This document shows, piece after piece, positions 8,651 through 17,367 of a DNA stretch of 64,000 nucleotides. The DNA is from Streptomyces nymphaeiformis (GTDB lineage: Bacteria; Actinomycetota; Actinomycetes; Streptomycetales; Streptomycetaceae), in the NCBI RefSeq assembly GCF_014203895.1, contig NZ_JACHJY010000001.1, positions 1,286,683-1,350,682 of the forward strand, in the 5' to 3' direction. The notes beneath the pieces were generated by a model. That model ran no database searches, had not been told where the DNA came from, and worked only from the letters and a program-made list of their open reading frames with translations. The stretch's first letter is position 1. Each line of letters starts with the position of its first letter. The translations under genes were made by a program, and so were the position numbers.

Positions 8651-9052
8651 CTACCCCGCCGCCCCCGGCGCGTACGTGCCGAAGCTCCACACGTTGCCCT
8701 CGGCGTCCCGGGCCGTGTAGTCCCGGGAGCCGTACTCCTGGTCCGTCGGCGGCATCACGATCTCGACGCCCCGCGCCACCGCGCGGGCGTGGTGCTCGTC
8801 GACGTCGTCCACGCGCACGTACACCGCGGTCGGCCCGCCCCCGGCCATCAGCCGGTCGAACGCGCTGCCGCTGCCCTTGCTGCCCAGCATCACCATGCCG
8901 TTCCCGCAGGAGAGCTCGGCGTGCATCACACGGCCGTCCTCGCCCTCGAACACGGCGTGCGCGGTGAAACCGAAGCCCTCCGTGAGCTGCTCGATCGCGG
9001 CCTTCGCGTCCTCGTACCGCAGCGCCGGACAGATGTCGGGGTTCCCAGCCAT
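8651..9052 (-). CDS. VOC-superfamily (glyoxalase/bleomycin-resistance-like, PhnB-type) protein
   Basis: 133-residue protein, MAGNPDICPALRYEDAKAAIEQL..., with the paired beta-alpha-beta-beta-beta layout of the vicinal oxygen chelate fold. The text RYEDAKAAIEQLTEGFGFTA and the second-half AVYVRVDDVDEHHARAVARGVEIVMPP, then EYGSRDYTARDAEGNVWSFGTY, is characteristic of glyoxalase-like/PhnB relatives. Substrate and metal use cannot be told. The ATG at 9052 has a GAGGAA site; an upstream in-frame start at 9109 gives a basic extension (MSVAAARLRSRSHREE) without a good site. Confidence 0.85.
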   Translation of the reverse strand: MAGNPDICPALRYEDAKAAIEQLTEGFGFTAHAVFEGEDGRVMHAELSCGNGMVMLGSKGSGSAFDRLMAGGGPTAVYVRVDDVDEHHARAVARGVEIVMPPTDQEYGSRDYTARDAEGNVWSFGTYAPGAAG

Positions 9053-9110
9053 CCCGATCACTTCCTCTCGATGTGACCTGGATCTCAGTCTCGCAGCCGC
9101 CACTGACAAC

Positions 9111-10001
9111 TCAGCGGAAGGTGTTGCACCGGGCCATGTCGCCGGTCCTGTAGCCCTCGTAGAACCACTGCTGCCGCTGCGCCGCCGAGCCGTGCGTCCA
9201 GTTCTCCGGCGTCACCCGGCCCTGGAACCGCTCCTGGATCCGGTCGTCGCCCACGGCCGCCGCCGCGTCCAGGCCGTCCCGTACGTCCTCCTCGGTGAGC
9301 CGGGTGAGCAGCGGCCGGCCCGTCTTCTCGTCGGGGGTGGCCGTCGCGTGCCGCGCCCAGACCCCGGCGTAGCAGTCGGCCTGGAGCTCGACCCGCACGG
9401 CGTTGGAGTTCGCCCCGGTCCGCCCGTCCTGGGCGCGGCTCAGGGTCCCCATCAGGTTCTGGACGTGATGGCCGTACTCGTGCGCCACCACGTACGCCTG
9501 GGCGAAGGGCCCGCCCGTCGAGCCGAACGTGGTCCGCAGCTCGTCGAAGAAGCCCAGGTCCAGATAGACCTGACGGTCGCCGGGGCAGTAGAAGGGCCCC
9601 ACCGCCGAGGTCGCCGCGCCGCACGCGGTGCCGACCCGGTCGGTGAACAGGACGGTGGCGGCGCTCCCGTAGGTGCCGCCCCGGCGCGGGTACTCGCCGC
9701 GCCAGTAGTCCTGGACGCTGTTGACGACGGCGACGATCCGGCAGTCCTGGCGCGTGTTGGCGTCCGAGCCCTTCTTGCAGCTCTGGTTCACCTGGGCCGC
9801 CGACGAGGAGCTCGCGACCGGCGCGTCACCGCCGGAGGAGAGCCCGAGCTGGTCGGGACCCACCCCGAAGAGCACGCCGAGGATCAGCGCGATGAGGCCG
9901 ATGATGCCGCCGCCGACGGTCGCCCTGCCGCCCGGGACGCGGCTGCCGCGGACGTCCCGCACCTCCGAGGTGTCCAGGTCGGCGTCGTCGTCGAACTGCA
10001 C
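9111..10001 (-). CDS. Membrane-anchored neutral zinc metallopeptidase (YpfJ/PF04228 family)
   Basis: 296-residue protein with a short acidic cytosolic start (MQFDDDADLDTSEVRD), one membrane helix about residues 30-48 (GGGIIGLIALILGVLFGV), and an extracytoplasmic protease domain with zinc motif HEYGHH near residue 174, followed by VELQADCYAGVWA carrying the likely third ligand. Conserved family text includes RGGTYGSAATVLFTD, FYCPGDRQVYLDL and the C-terminal AQRQQWFYEGYRTGDMARCNTF. Length matches the family. Substrate unknown; presumed cell-surface proteolysis. Confidence 0.93.
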   Translation of the reverse strand: MQFDDDADLDTSEVRDVRGSRVPGGRATVGGGIIGLIALILGVLFGVGPDQLGLSSGGDAPVASSSSAAQVNQSCKKGSDANTRQDCRIVAVVNSVQDYWRGEYPRRGGTYGSAATVLFTDRVGTACGAATSAVGPFYCPGDRQVYLDLGFFDELRTTFGSTGGPFAQAYVVAHEYGHHVQNLMGTLSRAQDGRTGANSNAVRVELQADCYAGVWARHATATPDEKTGRPLLTRLTEEDVRDGLDAAAAVGDDRIQERFQGRVTPENWTHGSAAQRQQWFYEGYRTGDMARCNTFR

Positions 10002-10271
10002 GGTCCACCACCCTCCGCGTCGCTGTCGCGGCGGTGGCCGCCGCCCTGCGCCGAGTATCGAATGATCTAGACCGAGCCGCCCCTTTTGTGGTGCATCGGC
10101 GCGAATGTGAGATGGGTCCCGATTCGTCCGTCATCCCTCGCATGGCCGAAAACCAGTTGCAGGCGCCCGTTAGACTGGCCGCATGGCCACTCTCCTTTGG
10201 GTGCATTAGCGGCGTCGAAGCCCGCCACCAGTCGTCTCTTCCGCCGTTTCCCACCGCCCTGGAGTCTGTCC

Positions 10272-11870
<1,599 letters not shown>

Positions 11871-11886
11871 CCCTCCGAGCGGTGCT

Positions 11887-11908
11887 CCGGGGCTCCTCGG
11901 AGCCCCGG
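11887..11908 (+). terminator. Hairpin after the ABC-F gene
   Basis: Ten-bp perfect stem (CCGGGGCTCC and GGAGCCCCGG) with a 2-nt loop, 16 bp past the ABC-F stop. It lacks a T tract, which is common for Streptomyces hairpin terminators. Confidence 0.6.
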
Positions 11909-11910
11909 AT

Positions 11911-11948
11911 GATCATCTCGGGCTGGATCATTCGGCTCATGGGTGATC
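11911..11948 (+). promoter_or_regulatory. Cluster of three GATC sites upstream of the zinc-ribbon reading frame and gbn
   Basis: GATC occurs at 11911, 11926 and 11945 (contexts GATCAT, GATCAT, GATCCT), 15 and 19 bp apart, in the comparatively AT-rich leader; a further GATCAT lies at 12193, 43 bp before the gbn GTG. S. coelicolor Gbn is known as a GATC-binding nucleoid protein, so these are candidate autoregulatory sites. Function is inference. Confidence 0.45.
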
Positions 11949-11964
11949 CTTCATCTGAGTGAGG

Positions 11965-12225
11965 ATGTCTCGTACCTCCCGGCGCGGTGCTCTGCCGAAT
12001 CCTTCCGGCAGACCCGCGCCGTACGTGTGTTCCCATTGCCGCGCTGACCTGGCACTTCCCGCACCGCACGGTGCGGAGGCGTCCTGCCGGTCGTGCGGAA
12101 TGCCGGCTTCCGTTCGTGATGACGGCGTACTCGTCCACAAACCCGACGGGACGGACCTTGTCGAATGGGTGGCCAGGACGGACGGGAGGGGTGATCATGA
12201 GAAGTCCAGAGCGCACTTCCCATGA
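11965..12225 (+). CDS. Possible small zinc-ribbon protein upstream of gbn
   Basis: 86-residue reading frame beginning MSRTSRRGALPNPSGRPAPY, with two CxxC knuckles, CSHC near residue 24 and CRSC near 43, separated by a short proline-rich loop; this is the spacing of a zinc ribbon. The tail is polar (VRDDGVLVHKPDGTDLVEWV). It ends 11 bp before the gbn GTG and runs in the same direction, supporting cotranscription. Third-position GC is lower than in neighbours and the ribosome site (GAGTGAGG) abuts the ATG; a GTG at 11959 is an alternative start. I do not recognise it, and it could be untranslated leader. Confidence 0.4.
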   Translation: MSRTSRRGALPNPSGRPAPYVCSHCRADLALPAPHGAEASCRSCGMPASVRDDGVLVHKPDGTDLVEWVARTDGRGDHEKSRAHFP

Positions 12226-12235
12226 GGAGGCACGG

Positions 12236-12457
12236 GTGGCCGAGACTCTGAAGAAGGGCAGCCGGGTGACCGGCGCCGCGCGCGACAAGCTCGCGGCAGA
12301 CCTGAAGAAGAAGTACGACTCCGGTGCGAGCATCCGGGCGCTGGCCGAGGAAACCGGCCGCTCCTACGGATTCGTCCACCGGATGCTGAGCGAGTCCGGA
12401 GTCACGCTGCGTGGACGCGGCGGAGCGACACGGGGCAAGAAGGCGGCCTCGGCCTGA
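12236..12457 (+). CDS. gbn: Gbn-type small nucleoid-associated DNA-binding protein (SCO1839 homologue)
   Basis: 73-residue basic protein starting at GTG 12236 (AETLKKGSRVTGAARDKLAAD) after a strong GAGGAGG site 5 nt upstream. The centre is a helix-turn-helix (YDSGASIRALAEETGRSYGFVHRMLSESG) and the tail is Arg/Lys/Gly rich (RGRGGATRGKKAASA). This matches what I recall of Gbn, the GATC-binding nucleoid-associated protein of S. coelicolor that binds widely over the genome and affects the timing of development. The next gene is enoyl-CoA hydratase, as I recall next to SCO1839. An in-frame ATG at 12197 would add 13 residues (MRSPERTSHEEAR) and overlap the upstream frame. Confidence 0.9.
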   Translation: MAETLKKGSRVTGAARDKLAADLKKKYDSGASIRALAEETGRSYGFVHRMLSESGVTLRGRGGATRGKKAASA

Positions 12458-12478
12458 CATCGGGGCGGCTCGACCGGT

Positions 12479-12498
12479 CCACCGGGACCTCCCGGTGG
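12479..12498 (+). terminator. Hairpin after gbn
   Basis: CCACCGGG-acct-CCCGGTGG, an 8-bp perfect stem 21 bp past the gbn stop and followed by further GC-rich dyads. Probably terminates the gbn transcript ahead of the enoyl-CoA hydratase gene. Confidence 0.5.
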
Positions 12499-12590
12499 GC
12501 ACCCGGTCGGCCCTGCGGCCGGCCGGGTGGTTACTGTGCAGTCACTTAGCATCTCGAATGCAGTGCTGCACCGGAACCGGAGGCGCCCCC

Positions 12591-13391
12591 ATGACTACGC
12601 TCGACGACTCTGAGCTCGTATTCGACAAGGACGGTGTACGGCTCACCGTCGAGGACGCCGTTGCCACGGTGACCCTGACCAATCCGGCGAAGCGCAACGC
12701 CCAGTCTCCCGCTCTGTGGCGGGCGTTGACGGAAGCCGGCCGGTCGTTGCCCGGCAGCGTGCGGGTCGTCGTTCTGCGCGGCGAGGGCAAGTCCTTCTCC
12801 GCCGGACTCGACCGGCAGGCGTTCACGCCCGAGGGCTTCGACGGCGAGCCGTCCTTCCTGGAGATGGCGCGCGGGTCCGACGCGGACCTCGACGCGCTCA
12901 TCGCCGAGTACCAGGAGGCTTTCACCTGGTGGCGCCGCAGTGACCTCGTGTCGATCGCGGCCGTCCAGGGCCACGCCATCGGCGCGGGCTTCCAGCTCGC
13001 CCTCGCCTGCGACCTGCGGGTCGTCGCCGAGGACGTGCAGTTCGCCATGCGCGAGACCAGCCTGGGTCTCGTCCCGGACCTGACCGGGACGCACCCGCTC
13101 GTCTCGCTCGTCGGCTATGCCCGCGCGCTGGAGATCTGCGCCACCGGCCGCTTCGTGCACGCGGAGGAGGCCGAGCGCATCGGCCTCGCCAACCTGTCCG
13201 TACCCGCCGAGGAGCTCGACGCGGCGGTACGGGACCTCAGCGCCGCCCTGCTCGCGGCGCCGCGCGACGCGGTCAACGAGACCAAGGCGCTGCTCCAGGG
13301 CGCCTCCGGCCGCTCCTACGAGGAGCAGCGCACCGCCGAACGCGCCGCCCAGTCCCGCCGCCTGCGCGACCTGGCGGGCCTCGGCGACTGA
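12591..13391 (+). CDS. Enoyl-CoA hydratase/isomerase family protein
   Basis: 266-residue crotonase-fold protein. It has the first oxyanion-hole block (VRVVVLRGEGKSFSAGLDRQ, about residues 55-75) and the second (IAAVQGHAIGAGFQLALACDLRVVAED, about 120-148), then FAMRETSLGLVPDLTGTHPL where one catalytic acidic residue usually sits, and the helical trimerisation tail. It probably acts on short or medium enoyl-CoA in fatty-acid or amino-acid breakdown; substrate cannot be fixed. The ATG at 12591 has a CGGAGG site. It stands alone, after gbn. Confidence 0.9.
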   Translation: MTTLDDSELVFDKDGVRLTVEDAVATVTLTNPAKRNAQSPALWRALTEAGRSLPGSVRVVVLRGEGKSFSAGLDRQAFTPEGFDGEPSFLEMARGSDADLDALIAEYQEAFTWWRRSDLVSIAAVQGHAIGAGFQLALACDLRVVAEDVQFAMRETSLGLVPDLTGTHPLVSLVGYARALEICATGRFVHAEEAERIGLANLSVPAEELDAAVRDLSAALLAAPRDAVNETKALLQGASGRSYEEQRTAERAAQSRRLRDLAGLGD

Positions 13392-13546
13392 CGCGCGCGG
13401 CGCGGGTGGGTGCCCGCTCCGGGCGACCGGCGTGCGCGTCCGGCCGGCCCGCGCGTCCGACGGGCCTGTGCGCGCGGATCGCCTGCGCGTCCGCGCGCCG
13501 GGTCGCCGCCCGTTGCGCGGACGCGCGCTGCGGCGCACGCGTGCGT

Positions 13547-14182
13547 TCACCGTAGTTCCGACACCAGTACCGTGACCGCGGTCGCCTCCTCGGCGGCCGC
13601 GGTCGCGGCGCTTCGGGCGGCGCGGGCCACGTCCAGCGGGCGGTGCCCGGCCGTCACGGCCAGTTCCACCCGCACCCCGTCCGGGCCCCGGCGCACCGGC
13701 GGTCCCCAGGCGTCCGTCACGCCCGCCACGCCCTCGACCCGCAGGACCGCCAGGGCCACCGGGTCGTCCGTCGCCGGAGCGGGCCGCCCCGGCGGGGGAG
13801 CGGCCGGTCCGGCCGCCGCCGGCTCCGCGTCGAGCAGCTCCGTCACCCGCAGGTCCACCGCCGCCACCCGCAGCCCGAGACCGTCCCGCGCCGCCCCGAG
13901 CAGCGCCGCCCGCAGCTCCTCCGCCAGCTCCGGCAACGGGCGGCCCGCCACCGCCCCGAAGTCCACGGTGATCCGCAGGCCCCCGGGCTCCGCCTGGTCG
14001 TCGGGCCCGACCCGGAGCTCGCCCGGCACCACCCCCCGTACCGCCGCGGCGGCCGGGACGAGGACCCCGCGAGCCGCGCGCTCGGTGATCCAGGCGCCGT
14101 CCCCTGCCGCTCCGAGCGGCAGCAGCCTGCCCGGCGCGAGGTGCTCCCGTACCGCCGCCGTCCAACCCTCAGCCGTCGTCAT
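13547..14182 (-). CDS. Asp23-like envelope-associated protein, divergent from the Asp23/AmaP cluster
   Basis: 211-residue protein (MTTAEGWTAAVREHLAPGRLL...) without membrane helix or known motif. Two segments resemble the Asp23/Gls24 pattern of the neighbours: residues about 30-115 (AWITERAARGVLVPAAAAVRG ... LRITVDFG ... VAAVDLRVTELL) and about 140-211 (VALAVLRVEGVAGVTDAWG ... VRVELAVTAG ... VTVLVSEL), joined by a Pro/Ala linker. From memory, pipelines call such proteins 'nucleopolyhedrovirus P10 family', a poor name. I infer two degenerate Asp23 domains. Divergent from the Asp23 gene at 14276. Start uncertain: ATG 14182, ATG 14200 or TTG 14221. The stretch 13392-13546 contains only GCGCGTCCG-type low-complexity text. 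Confidence 0.75.
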   Translation of the reverse strand: MTTAEGWTAAVREHLAPGRLLPLGAAGDGAWITERAARGVLVPAAAAVRGVVPGELRVGPDDQAEPGGLRITVDFGAVAGRPLPELAEELRAALLGAARDGLGLRVAAVDLRVTELLDAEPAAAGPAAPPPGRPAPATDDPVALAVLRVEGVAGVTDAWGPPVRRGPDGVRVELAVTAGHRPLDVARAARSAATAAAEEATAVTVLVSELR

Positions 14183-14275
14183 TCCCCCAGCCTGCCGCAT
14201 CCCCGGAGCGAATTCGGGCAAGCGCCCTTAGTGTGGGCGAGTAACCCCGAAATATGACAGAAGGGGATCATTCTC

Positions 14276-14752
14276 ATGACGGACACCACTCACTCCGGAG
14301 ACCCCGCGGCGGACGAGCCGCGCCGTACCTCCGTGACCAAGCGGGGCGGCGGCGCCGCGGCGACGCGGGGCCGGACGACGATCGCCGACGGTGTCGTGGA
14401 GAAGATCGCCGGTCTCGCCGCGCGTGACGTCGTCGGCGTCCACGCCATGGGCAGCGGCCTCTCCCGGACCTTCGGCGCGGTTCGCGACCGGGTCCCCGGC
14501 GGAGGCGGCGCCAAGGCGAGCGTCACCCGAGGGGTCAAGGCCGAGGTCGGCGAGGTGCAGACCGCGCTCGACCTGGAGATCGTCGTCGACTACGGCGTGT
14601 CCATCGCCGATGTCGCCGGAGACGTCAGGGAGAACGTCATCGCCGCCGTGGAGCGGATGACAGGCCTCGAGGTCGTCGAGGTCAACATCGCGGTCAGCGA
14701 CGTGAAGCTGCCCGAGGAAGAGGAAGAGGAAGAGGAGCCCCGGCTCCAGTAG
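14276..14752 (+). CDS. Asp23/Gls24 family envelope stress response protein
   Basis: 158-residue soluble protein. After a basic, disordered N-terminus (about 30 residues) it has the Asp23 domain: TTIADGVVEKIAGLAARDVVGVHAMG, a variable basic loop, and DLEIVVDYGVSIADVAGDVRENV then VEVVEVNIAVSDVKL. It ends in a run of eight glutamates (PEEEEEEEEPRLQ). In Firmicutes, Asp23 coats the inner membrane through the AmaP anchor and responds to envelope stress; an amaP-like gene lies at the end of this cluster, so a similar complex is likely. ATG at 14276 follows GAAGGGGATC. Confidence 0.92.
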   Translation: MTDTTHSGDPAADEPRRTSVTKRGGGAAATRGRTTIADGVVEKIAGLAARDVVGVHAMGSGLSRTFGAVRDRVPGGGGAKASVTRGVKAEVGEVQTALDLEIVVDYGVSIADVAGDVRENVIAAVERMTGLEVVEVNIAVSDVKLPEEEEEEEEPRLQ

Positions 14753-14803
14753 TCGTCACAGCCCCCGGCGACAGGGGCCGGGGGCCAGGGAAAGGGGCTC
14801 GGA

Positions 14804-14995
14804 ATGAGCATGGCGGTGGTCGGCCTGGTGGCCGGCATGGCTCTCGGCTTCGCCGGATACTTCGGCGGCTTCGGAGCGTTTCTGCTGGTCGCGGCCCTCG
14901 GGGCGATCGGCTTCGTGGCGGGCCGTTTCCTCGACGGCGACCTCGAGGCCGGCGATCTGTTCCGGGGACGCGAGCGCGGCGACCGGCGGCGGTGA
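14804..14995 (+). CDS. Small membrane protein of the Asp23 cluster
   Basis: 63 residues, MSMAVVGLVAGMALGFAGYF..., one long or two short membrane helices (about residues 4-44), then a charged cytoplasmic tail (GRFLDGDLEAGDLFRGRERGDRRR). The core resembles the DUF2273-type small membrane proteins found beside Asp23 and AmaP genes in Firmicutes and Actinobacteria. It sits 51 bp after the first Asp23 gene and 6 bp before the second, consistent with one operon; likely a membrane docking component. Confidence 0.82.
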   Translation: MSMAVVGLVAGMALGFAGYFGGFGAFLLVAALGAIGFVAGRFLDGDLEAGDLFRGRERGDRRR

Positions 14996-15001
14996 CCGGG
15001 G

Positions 15002-15370
15002 GTGGTGACGGATCTGGCGGACGGCGCGGTACGGGACGGGGTACGGGACCGGGGGGCGACCACGGTCGCCGACCGCGTCGTCGCGAAGATCGCCGCGCAG
15101 GCGGCCAGGGAGGCCCTCGACGCCGTCCCCGCAGGGGGATCGAAGCCGCACGCCTCCGTCGTCGTCCACCGGGAGATCGCCCGCGTCTCGGTGAGCCTCG
15201 ACCTCGACTACCCGTCCGACGTCGGCCGCCAGTGCGGGGCCGTCCGGAGCCGGGTACGCACGCGCGTGGAGGACCTCGTCGGCCTGGAGGTCCACGAGGT
15301 GGACGTCCACGTCGAGCGCCTCCACTCCGCCCACACCCGCCACACCACCCCGAGGGGCCGCCTCGCATGA
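15002..15370 (+). CDS. Second Asp23/Gls24 family protein
   Basis: 122-residue shortened Asp23-type protein: TTVADRVVAKIAAQAAREAL, a short loop, RVSVSLDLDYPSDVGRQCGAVRSRVRTRVEDL and VHEVDVHVERLHS, all in the order of its larger relative at 14276 but without the acidic tail. GTG at 15002 (a second GTG is the next codon), 6 bp after the small membrane gene; its stop overlaps the next ATG (ATGA), so translation is coupled. Confidence 0.88.
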   Translation: MVTDLADGAVRDGVRDRGATTVADRVVAKIAAQAAREALDAVPAGGSKPHASVVVHREIARVSVSLDLDYPSDVGRQCGAVRSRVRTRVEDLVGLEVHEVDVHVERLHSAHTRHTTPRGRLA

Positions 15371-16008
15371 CCACGACCCCGGAACCGGACGCCTCCGCAC
15401 ACCCGGGCTCCGAGCCGGACCCCGACCCGGCCCCCGCCGACGCCCCCACCCCGCACGTCCGCCGTTTCTGGGCCGTGCGTCGCATCCCCGCCGCCGTCCT
15501 CGCGGCCGTCGTGCTCGGGGGGACCGGGCTGCTGCTCTACGACGTCGCGGCCGTGCGGGCCGACCGGCCCGCCATGGCCTGGCGGCGCAAGCTGGCCGAC
15601 GGGCTCGCGACCCGGCCGCTCGACGACGTGGTGATCGTCGCCGGAGCGGCCGTCGCCGTCGTGCTCGGTCTCTGGCTCCTGATCCTGGCCGCCACCCCGG
15701 GGCTGCGCGGCATCCTCCCGATGCGCCGGGAGCACACCGACGTGCGGGCGGGGCTCGACCGCAAGGCCGCCTCCCTCACCCTGCGGGACCGCGTCATGGA
15801 GGTCTCCGGCGTCCAGTCCGTCCGGGTGCGCGTCGGCCGCGCCAAGGTCGCCGTCCGGGCGGTCTCCCACTTCCGGGCCCTCGACGAGGTCCGCGCCGAC
15901 GTGGAGACCGTGCTCGCCACCGGCGTCGACGAGCTCGGCCTCGCCCACCCGCCCGCGCGGACGGTACGGGTGGCCAGGCCGCCCCGCAAGGAAGGGAAGG
16001 CCAAGTGA
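15367..16008 (+). CDS. Two-TM membrane protein with Asp23-like C-terminal domain (DUF6286 type)
   Basis: 213 residues. A Pro/Asp-rich cytoplasmic N-terminus (about 1-36) precedes two membrane helices (VRRIPAAVLAAVVLGGTGLLLYDVAAV, about 38-62, and VIVAGAAVAVVLGLWLLILAA, about 90-110). The C-terminal domain (DRKAASLTLRDRVMEVSGVQSVRVRVGRAKVAVRAVS... TVLATGVDELGL) follows the helix-strand order of Asp23 domains. ATGA overlap with the preceding gene and GTGA overlap with amaP place it inside the operon. It probably anchors or templates the Asp23 proteins at the membrane. Confidence 0.85.
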   Translation: MTTTPEPDASAHPGSEPDPDPAPADAPTPHVRRFWAVRRIPAAVLAAVVLGGTGLLLYDVAAVRADRPAMAWRRKLADGLATRPLDDVVIVAGAAVAVVLGLWLLILAATPGLRGILPMRREHTDVRAGLDRKAASLTLRDRVMEVSGVQSVRVRVGRAKVAVRAVSHFRALDEVRADVETVLATGVDELGLAHPPARTVRVARPPRKEGKAK

Positions 16009-16592
16009 CCGTCGTCCTGCGGCGCGTCAACCGCGCCCTGCTCGGTCTCGCCGGGCTGCTCCTCGTCGTCGGCGGCGGCGCCGTCCTCGCCGCCGCCCTC
16101 GACCTGCCCGTACCGTCCTGGTGGCCCTGGTCGGGCCCCGACGACGTGCTGCTCTCCACCTCCGAACGGCAGCACTGGCGCGACGAGAGCTGGTGGTGGC
16201 CGGTGGTCATCGCCGTCCTCGGGCTCGTCGTCCTGCTCGCCCTCTGGTGGCTGCTCGTCCAGTTCCGGCGGGCCCGGCTCGCCGAGGTCCTCGTCGACAC
16301 CGGCGACGGCGAGGCGGCGGTCCTGCGCGGCCGGGCCCTGGAGAGCGTCCTGGAGGCGGACGCCACCGCACAGGACGGCGTCGCCCGCGCCAAGGTCGCC
16401 CTCACGGGCCGCCGCGGCACCCCCCGGACCCGGATCGTGCTGCTCCTGGAGCCGTACGCCTCCCCGGGTGCCGCCCTGACCGCCCTCAGCACCCGGGCGC
16501 TCGCCGACGCCCGTACGTCGACGGGCCTGCCCGCGCTGCCCACGGAGGCGCGCCTGCGCGCGGTCAAGCACCGCGCCCGCCGGGTCGCCTGA
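16005..16592 (+). CDS. amaP: Alkaline shock response membrane anchor protein AmaP
   Basis: 195 residues with the AmaP layout: an N-terminal helix (ALLGLAGLLLVVGGGAVLAAAL, about 10-31), a short Trp-rich extracytoplasmic loop (VPSWWPWSGPDD), a second helix (WWPVVIAVLGLVVLLALWWLLV, about 64-85) and a cytoplasmic Asp23-like domain (GEAAVLRGRALESVLEADATAQDGVARAKVALTG...). In Staphylococcus AmaP tethers Asp23 to the membrane. Starts at GTG 16005, overlapping the previous stop, and is the last gene of the cluster, convergent with the SDR gene 15 bp away. Confidence 0.88.
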   Translation: MTVVLRRVNRALLGLAGLLLVVGGGAVLAAALDLPVPSWWPWSGPDDVLLSTSERQHWRDESWWWPVVIAVLGLVVLLALWWLLVQFRRARLAEVLVDTGDGEAAVLRGRALESVLEADATAQDGVARAKVALTGRRGTPRTRIVLLLEPYASPGAALTALSTRALADARTSTGLPALPTEARLRAVKHRARRVA

Positions 16593-16607
16593 GGACCCGG
16601 CGGCGGG

Positions 16608-17363
16608 TCAGAACTCGGCGCGTGCCCCGCCGTCCACCGGCAGCATCAGACCCGTCAGGTACGAGGCGGCCGGCGACAGCACGAAGGCCGCCGTGCGGCC
16701 GAACTCCGCCGGGGTGCCGTACCGGCGCAGCGGGATCGTGAGCTCGTTCGCCGCGCGGGCCGCGTCCGCGTCGCCGGAGAGCGCGTCAAGGGAGCGGACC
16801 CGGTCGGTGTCGATGCGGCTCGGCAGCAGGCCGACGACCCGGATCCCGCGCGGGCCCAGGTCGTTGGCGAGGGACTTGGCGAAGCCGGCCAGGCCCGGCC
16901 GCAGTCCGTTGGAGATGGTCAGGCCGGGGATCGGCTCGTGGACGGAGCCGGACAGGACGAAGCCGATGACCCCGCCCTCGCCGAGCGTCTCGGCGGACGC
17001 GCGGGCCAGCCGTACCGCCCCCAGGAAGACCGTGTCGAAGGCGGCCGCCCACTCCTCGTCGGTGTTGTCCGCCGCGAAGCCGGGCGCCGGGCCGCCGACG
17101 CTGATCAGGATGCCGTCGAAGCCGCCGAAGCGGGCCCGCGCCTCGGCGATCAGCCGGGCCGGGGTCCCCGGGTCGGTGTTGTCGGCGGCGACGCCTGCCG
17201 CGCCTTCGCCCAGCTCGGCCACCGCGTCGGCGACGGTCTTCTCCTCGCGCCCGGTGATCAACACCTTCGCGCCCTCGGCGAGCAGCGCCTCGGCCGAGGC
17301 CCGGCCGAGCCCCCGCGTCGCACCGGTCACCACGTACACACGGTCCTTCAGTCCAAGATCCAT
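16608..17363 (-). CDS. SDR family protein lacking the YxxxK catalytic pair
   Basis: 251-residue Rossmann protein with N-terminal cofactor motif TGATRGLGRA and a C-terminal YLTGLMLPVDGG as in FabG-type SDRs. The catalytic block, which normally reads YxxxK, here reads SNGLRPGLAGFAKSLA, so tyrosine is serine and lysine is arginine; the serine-loop equivalent is LSGSVHEP, and the usual NNAG is SVGG. It may bind NAD(P) but use a different mechanism, or be a non-classical reductase. Length is normal. It starts 4 bp before, and downstream of, the GH15 stop, with no other obvious partner. Confidence 0.87.
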   Translation of the reverse strand: MDLGLKDRVYVVTGATRGLGRASAEALLAEGAKVLITGREEKTVADAVAELGEGAAGVAADNTDPGTPARLIAEARARFGGFDGILISVGGPAPGFAADNTDEEWAAAFDTVFLGAVRLARASAETLGEGGVIGFVLSGSVHEPIPGLTISNGLRPGLAGFAKSLANDLGPRGIRVVGLLPSRIDTDRVRSLDALSGDADAARAANELTIPLRRYGTPAEFGRTAAFVLSPAASYLTGLMLPVDGGARAEF

Positions 17364-17367
17364 GCCC

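Noticed and set aside
5742..8690. Very long open reading frame on the minus strand across the hydrolase and the next gene
   Set aside because: It is antisense to two convincing genes, is Gly/Arg/Asp rich low-complexity text, and arises from the GC-rich codon pattern of the coding strand.
13392..13546. GCGCGTCCG-type repeats after the enoyl-CoA hydratase gene
   Set aside because: Low-complexity GC text without a clear unit length or hairpin strong enough to call.
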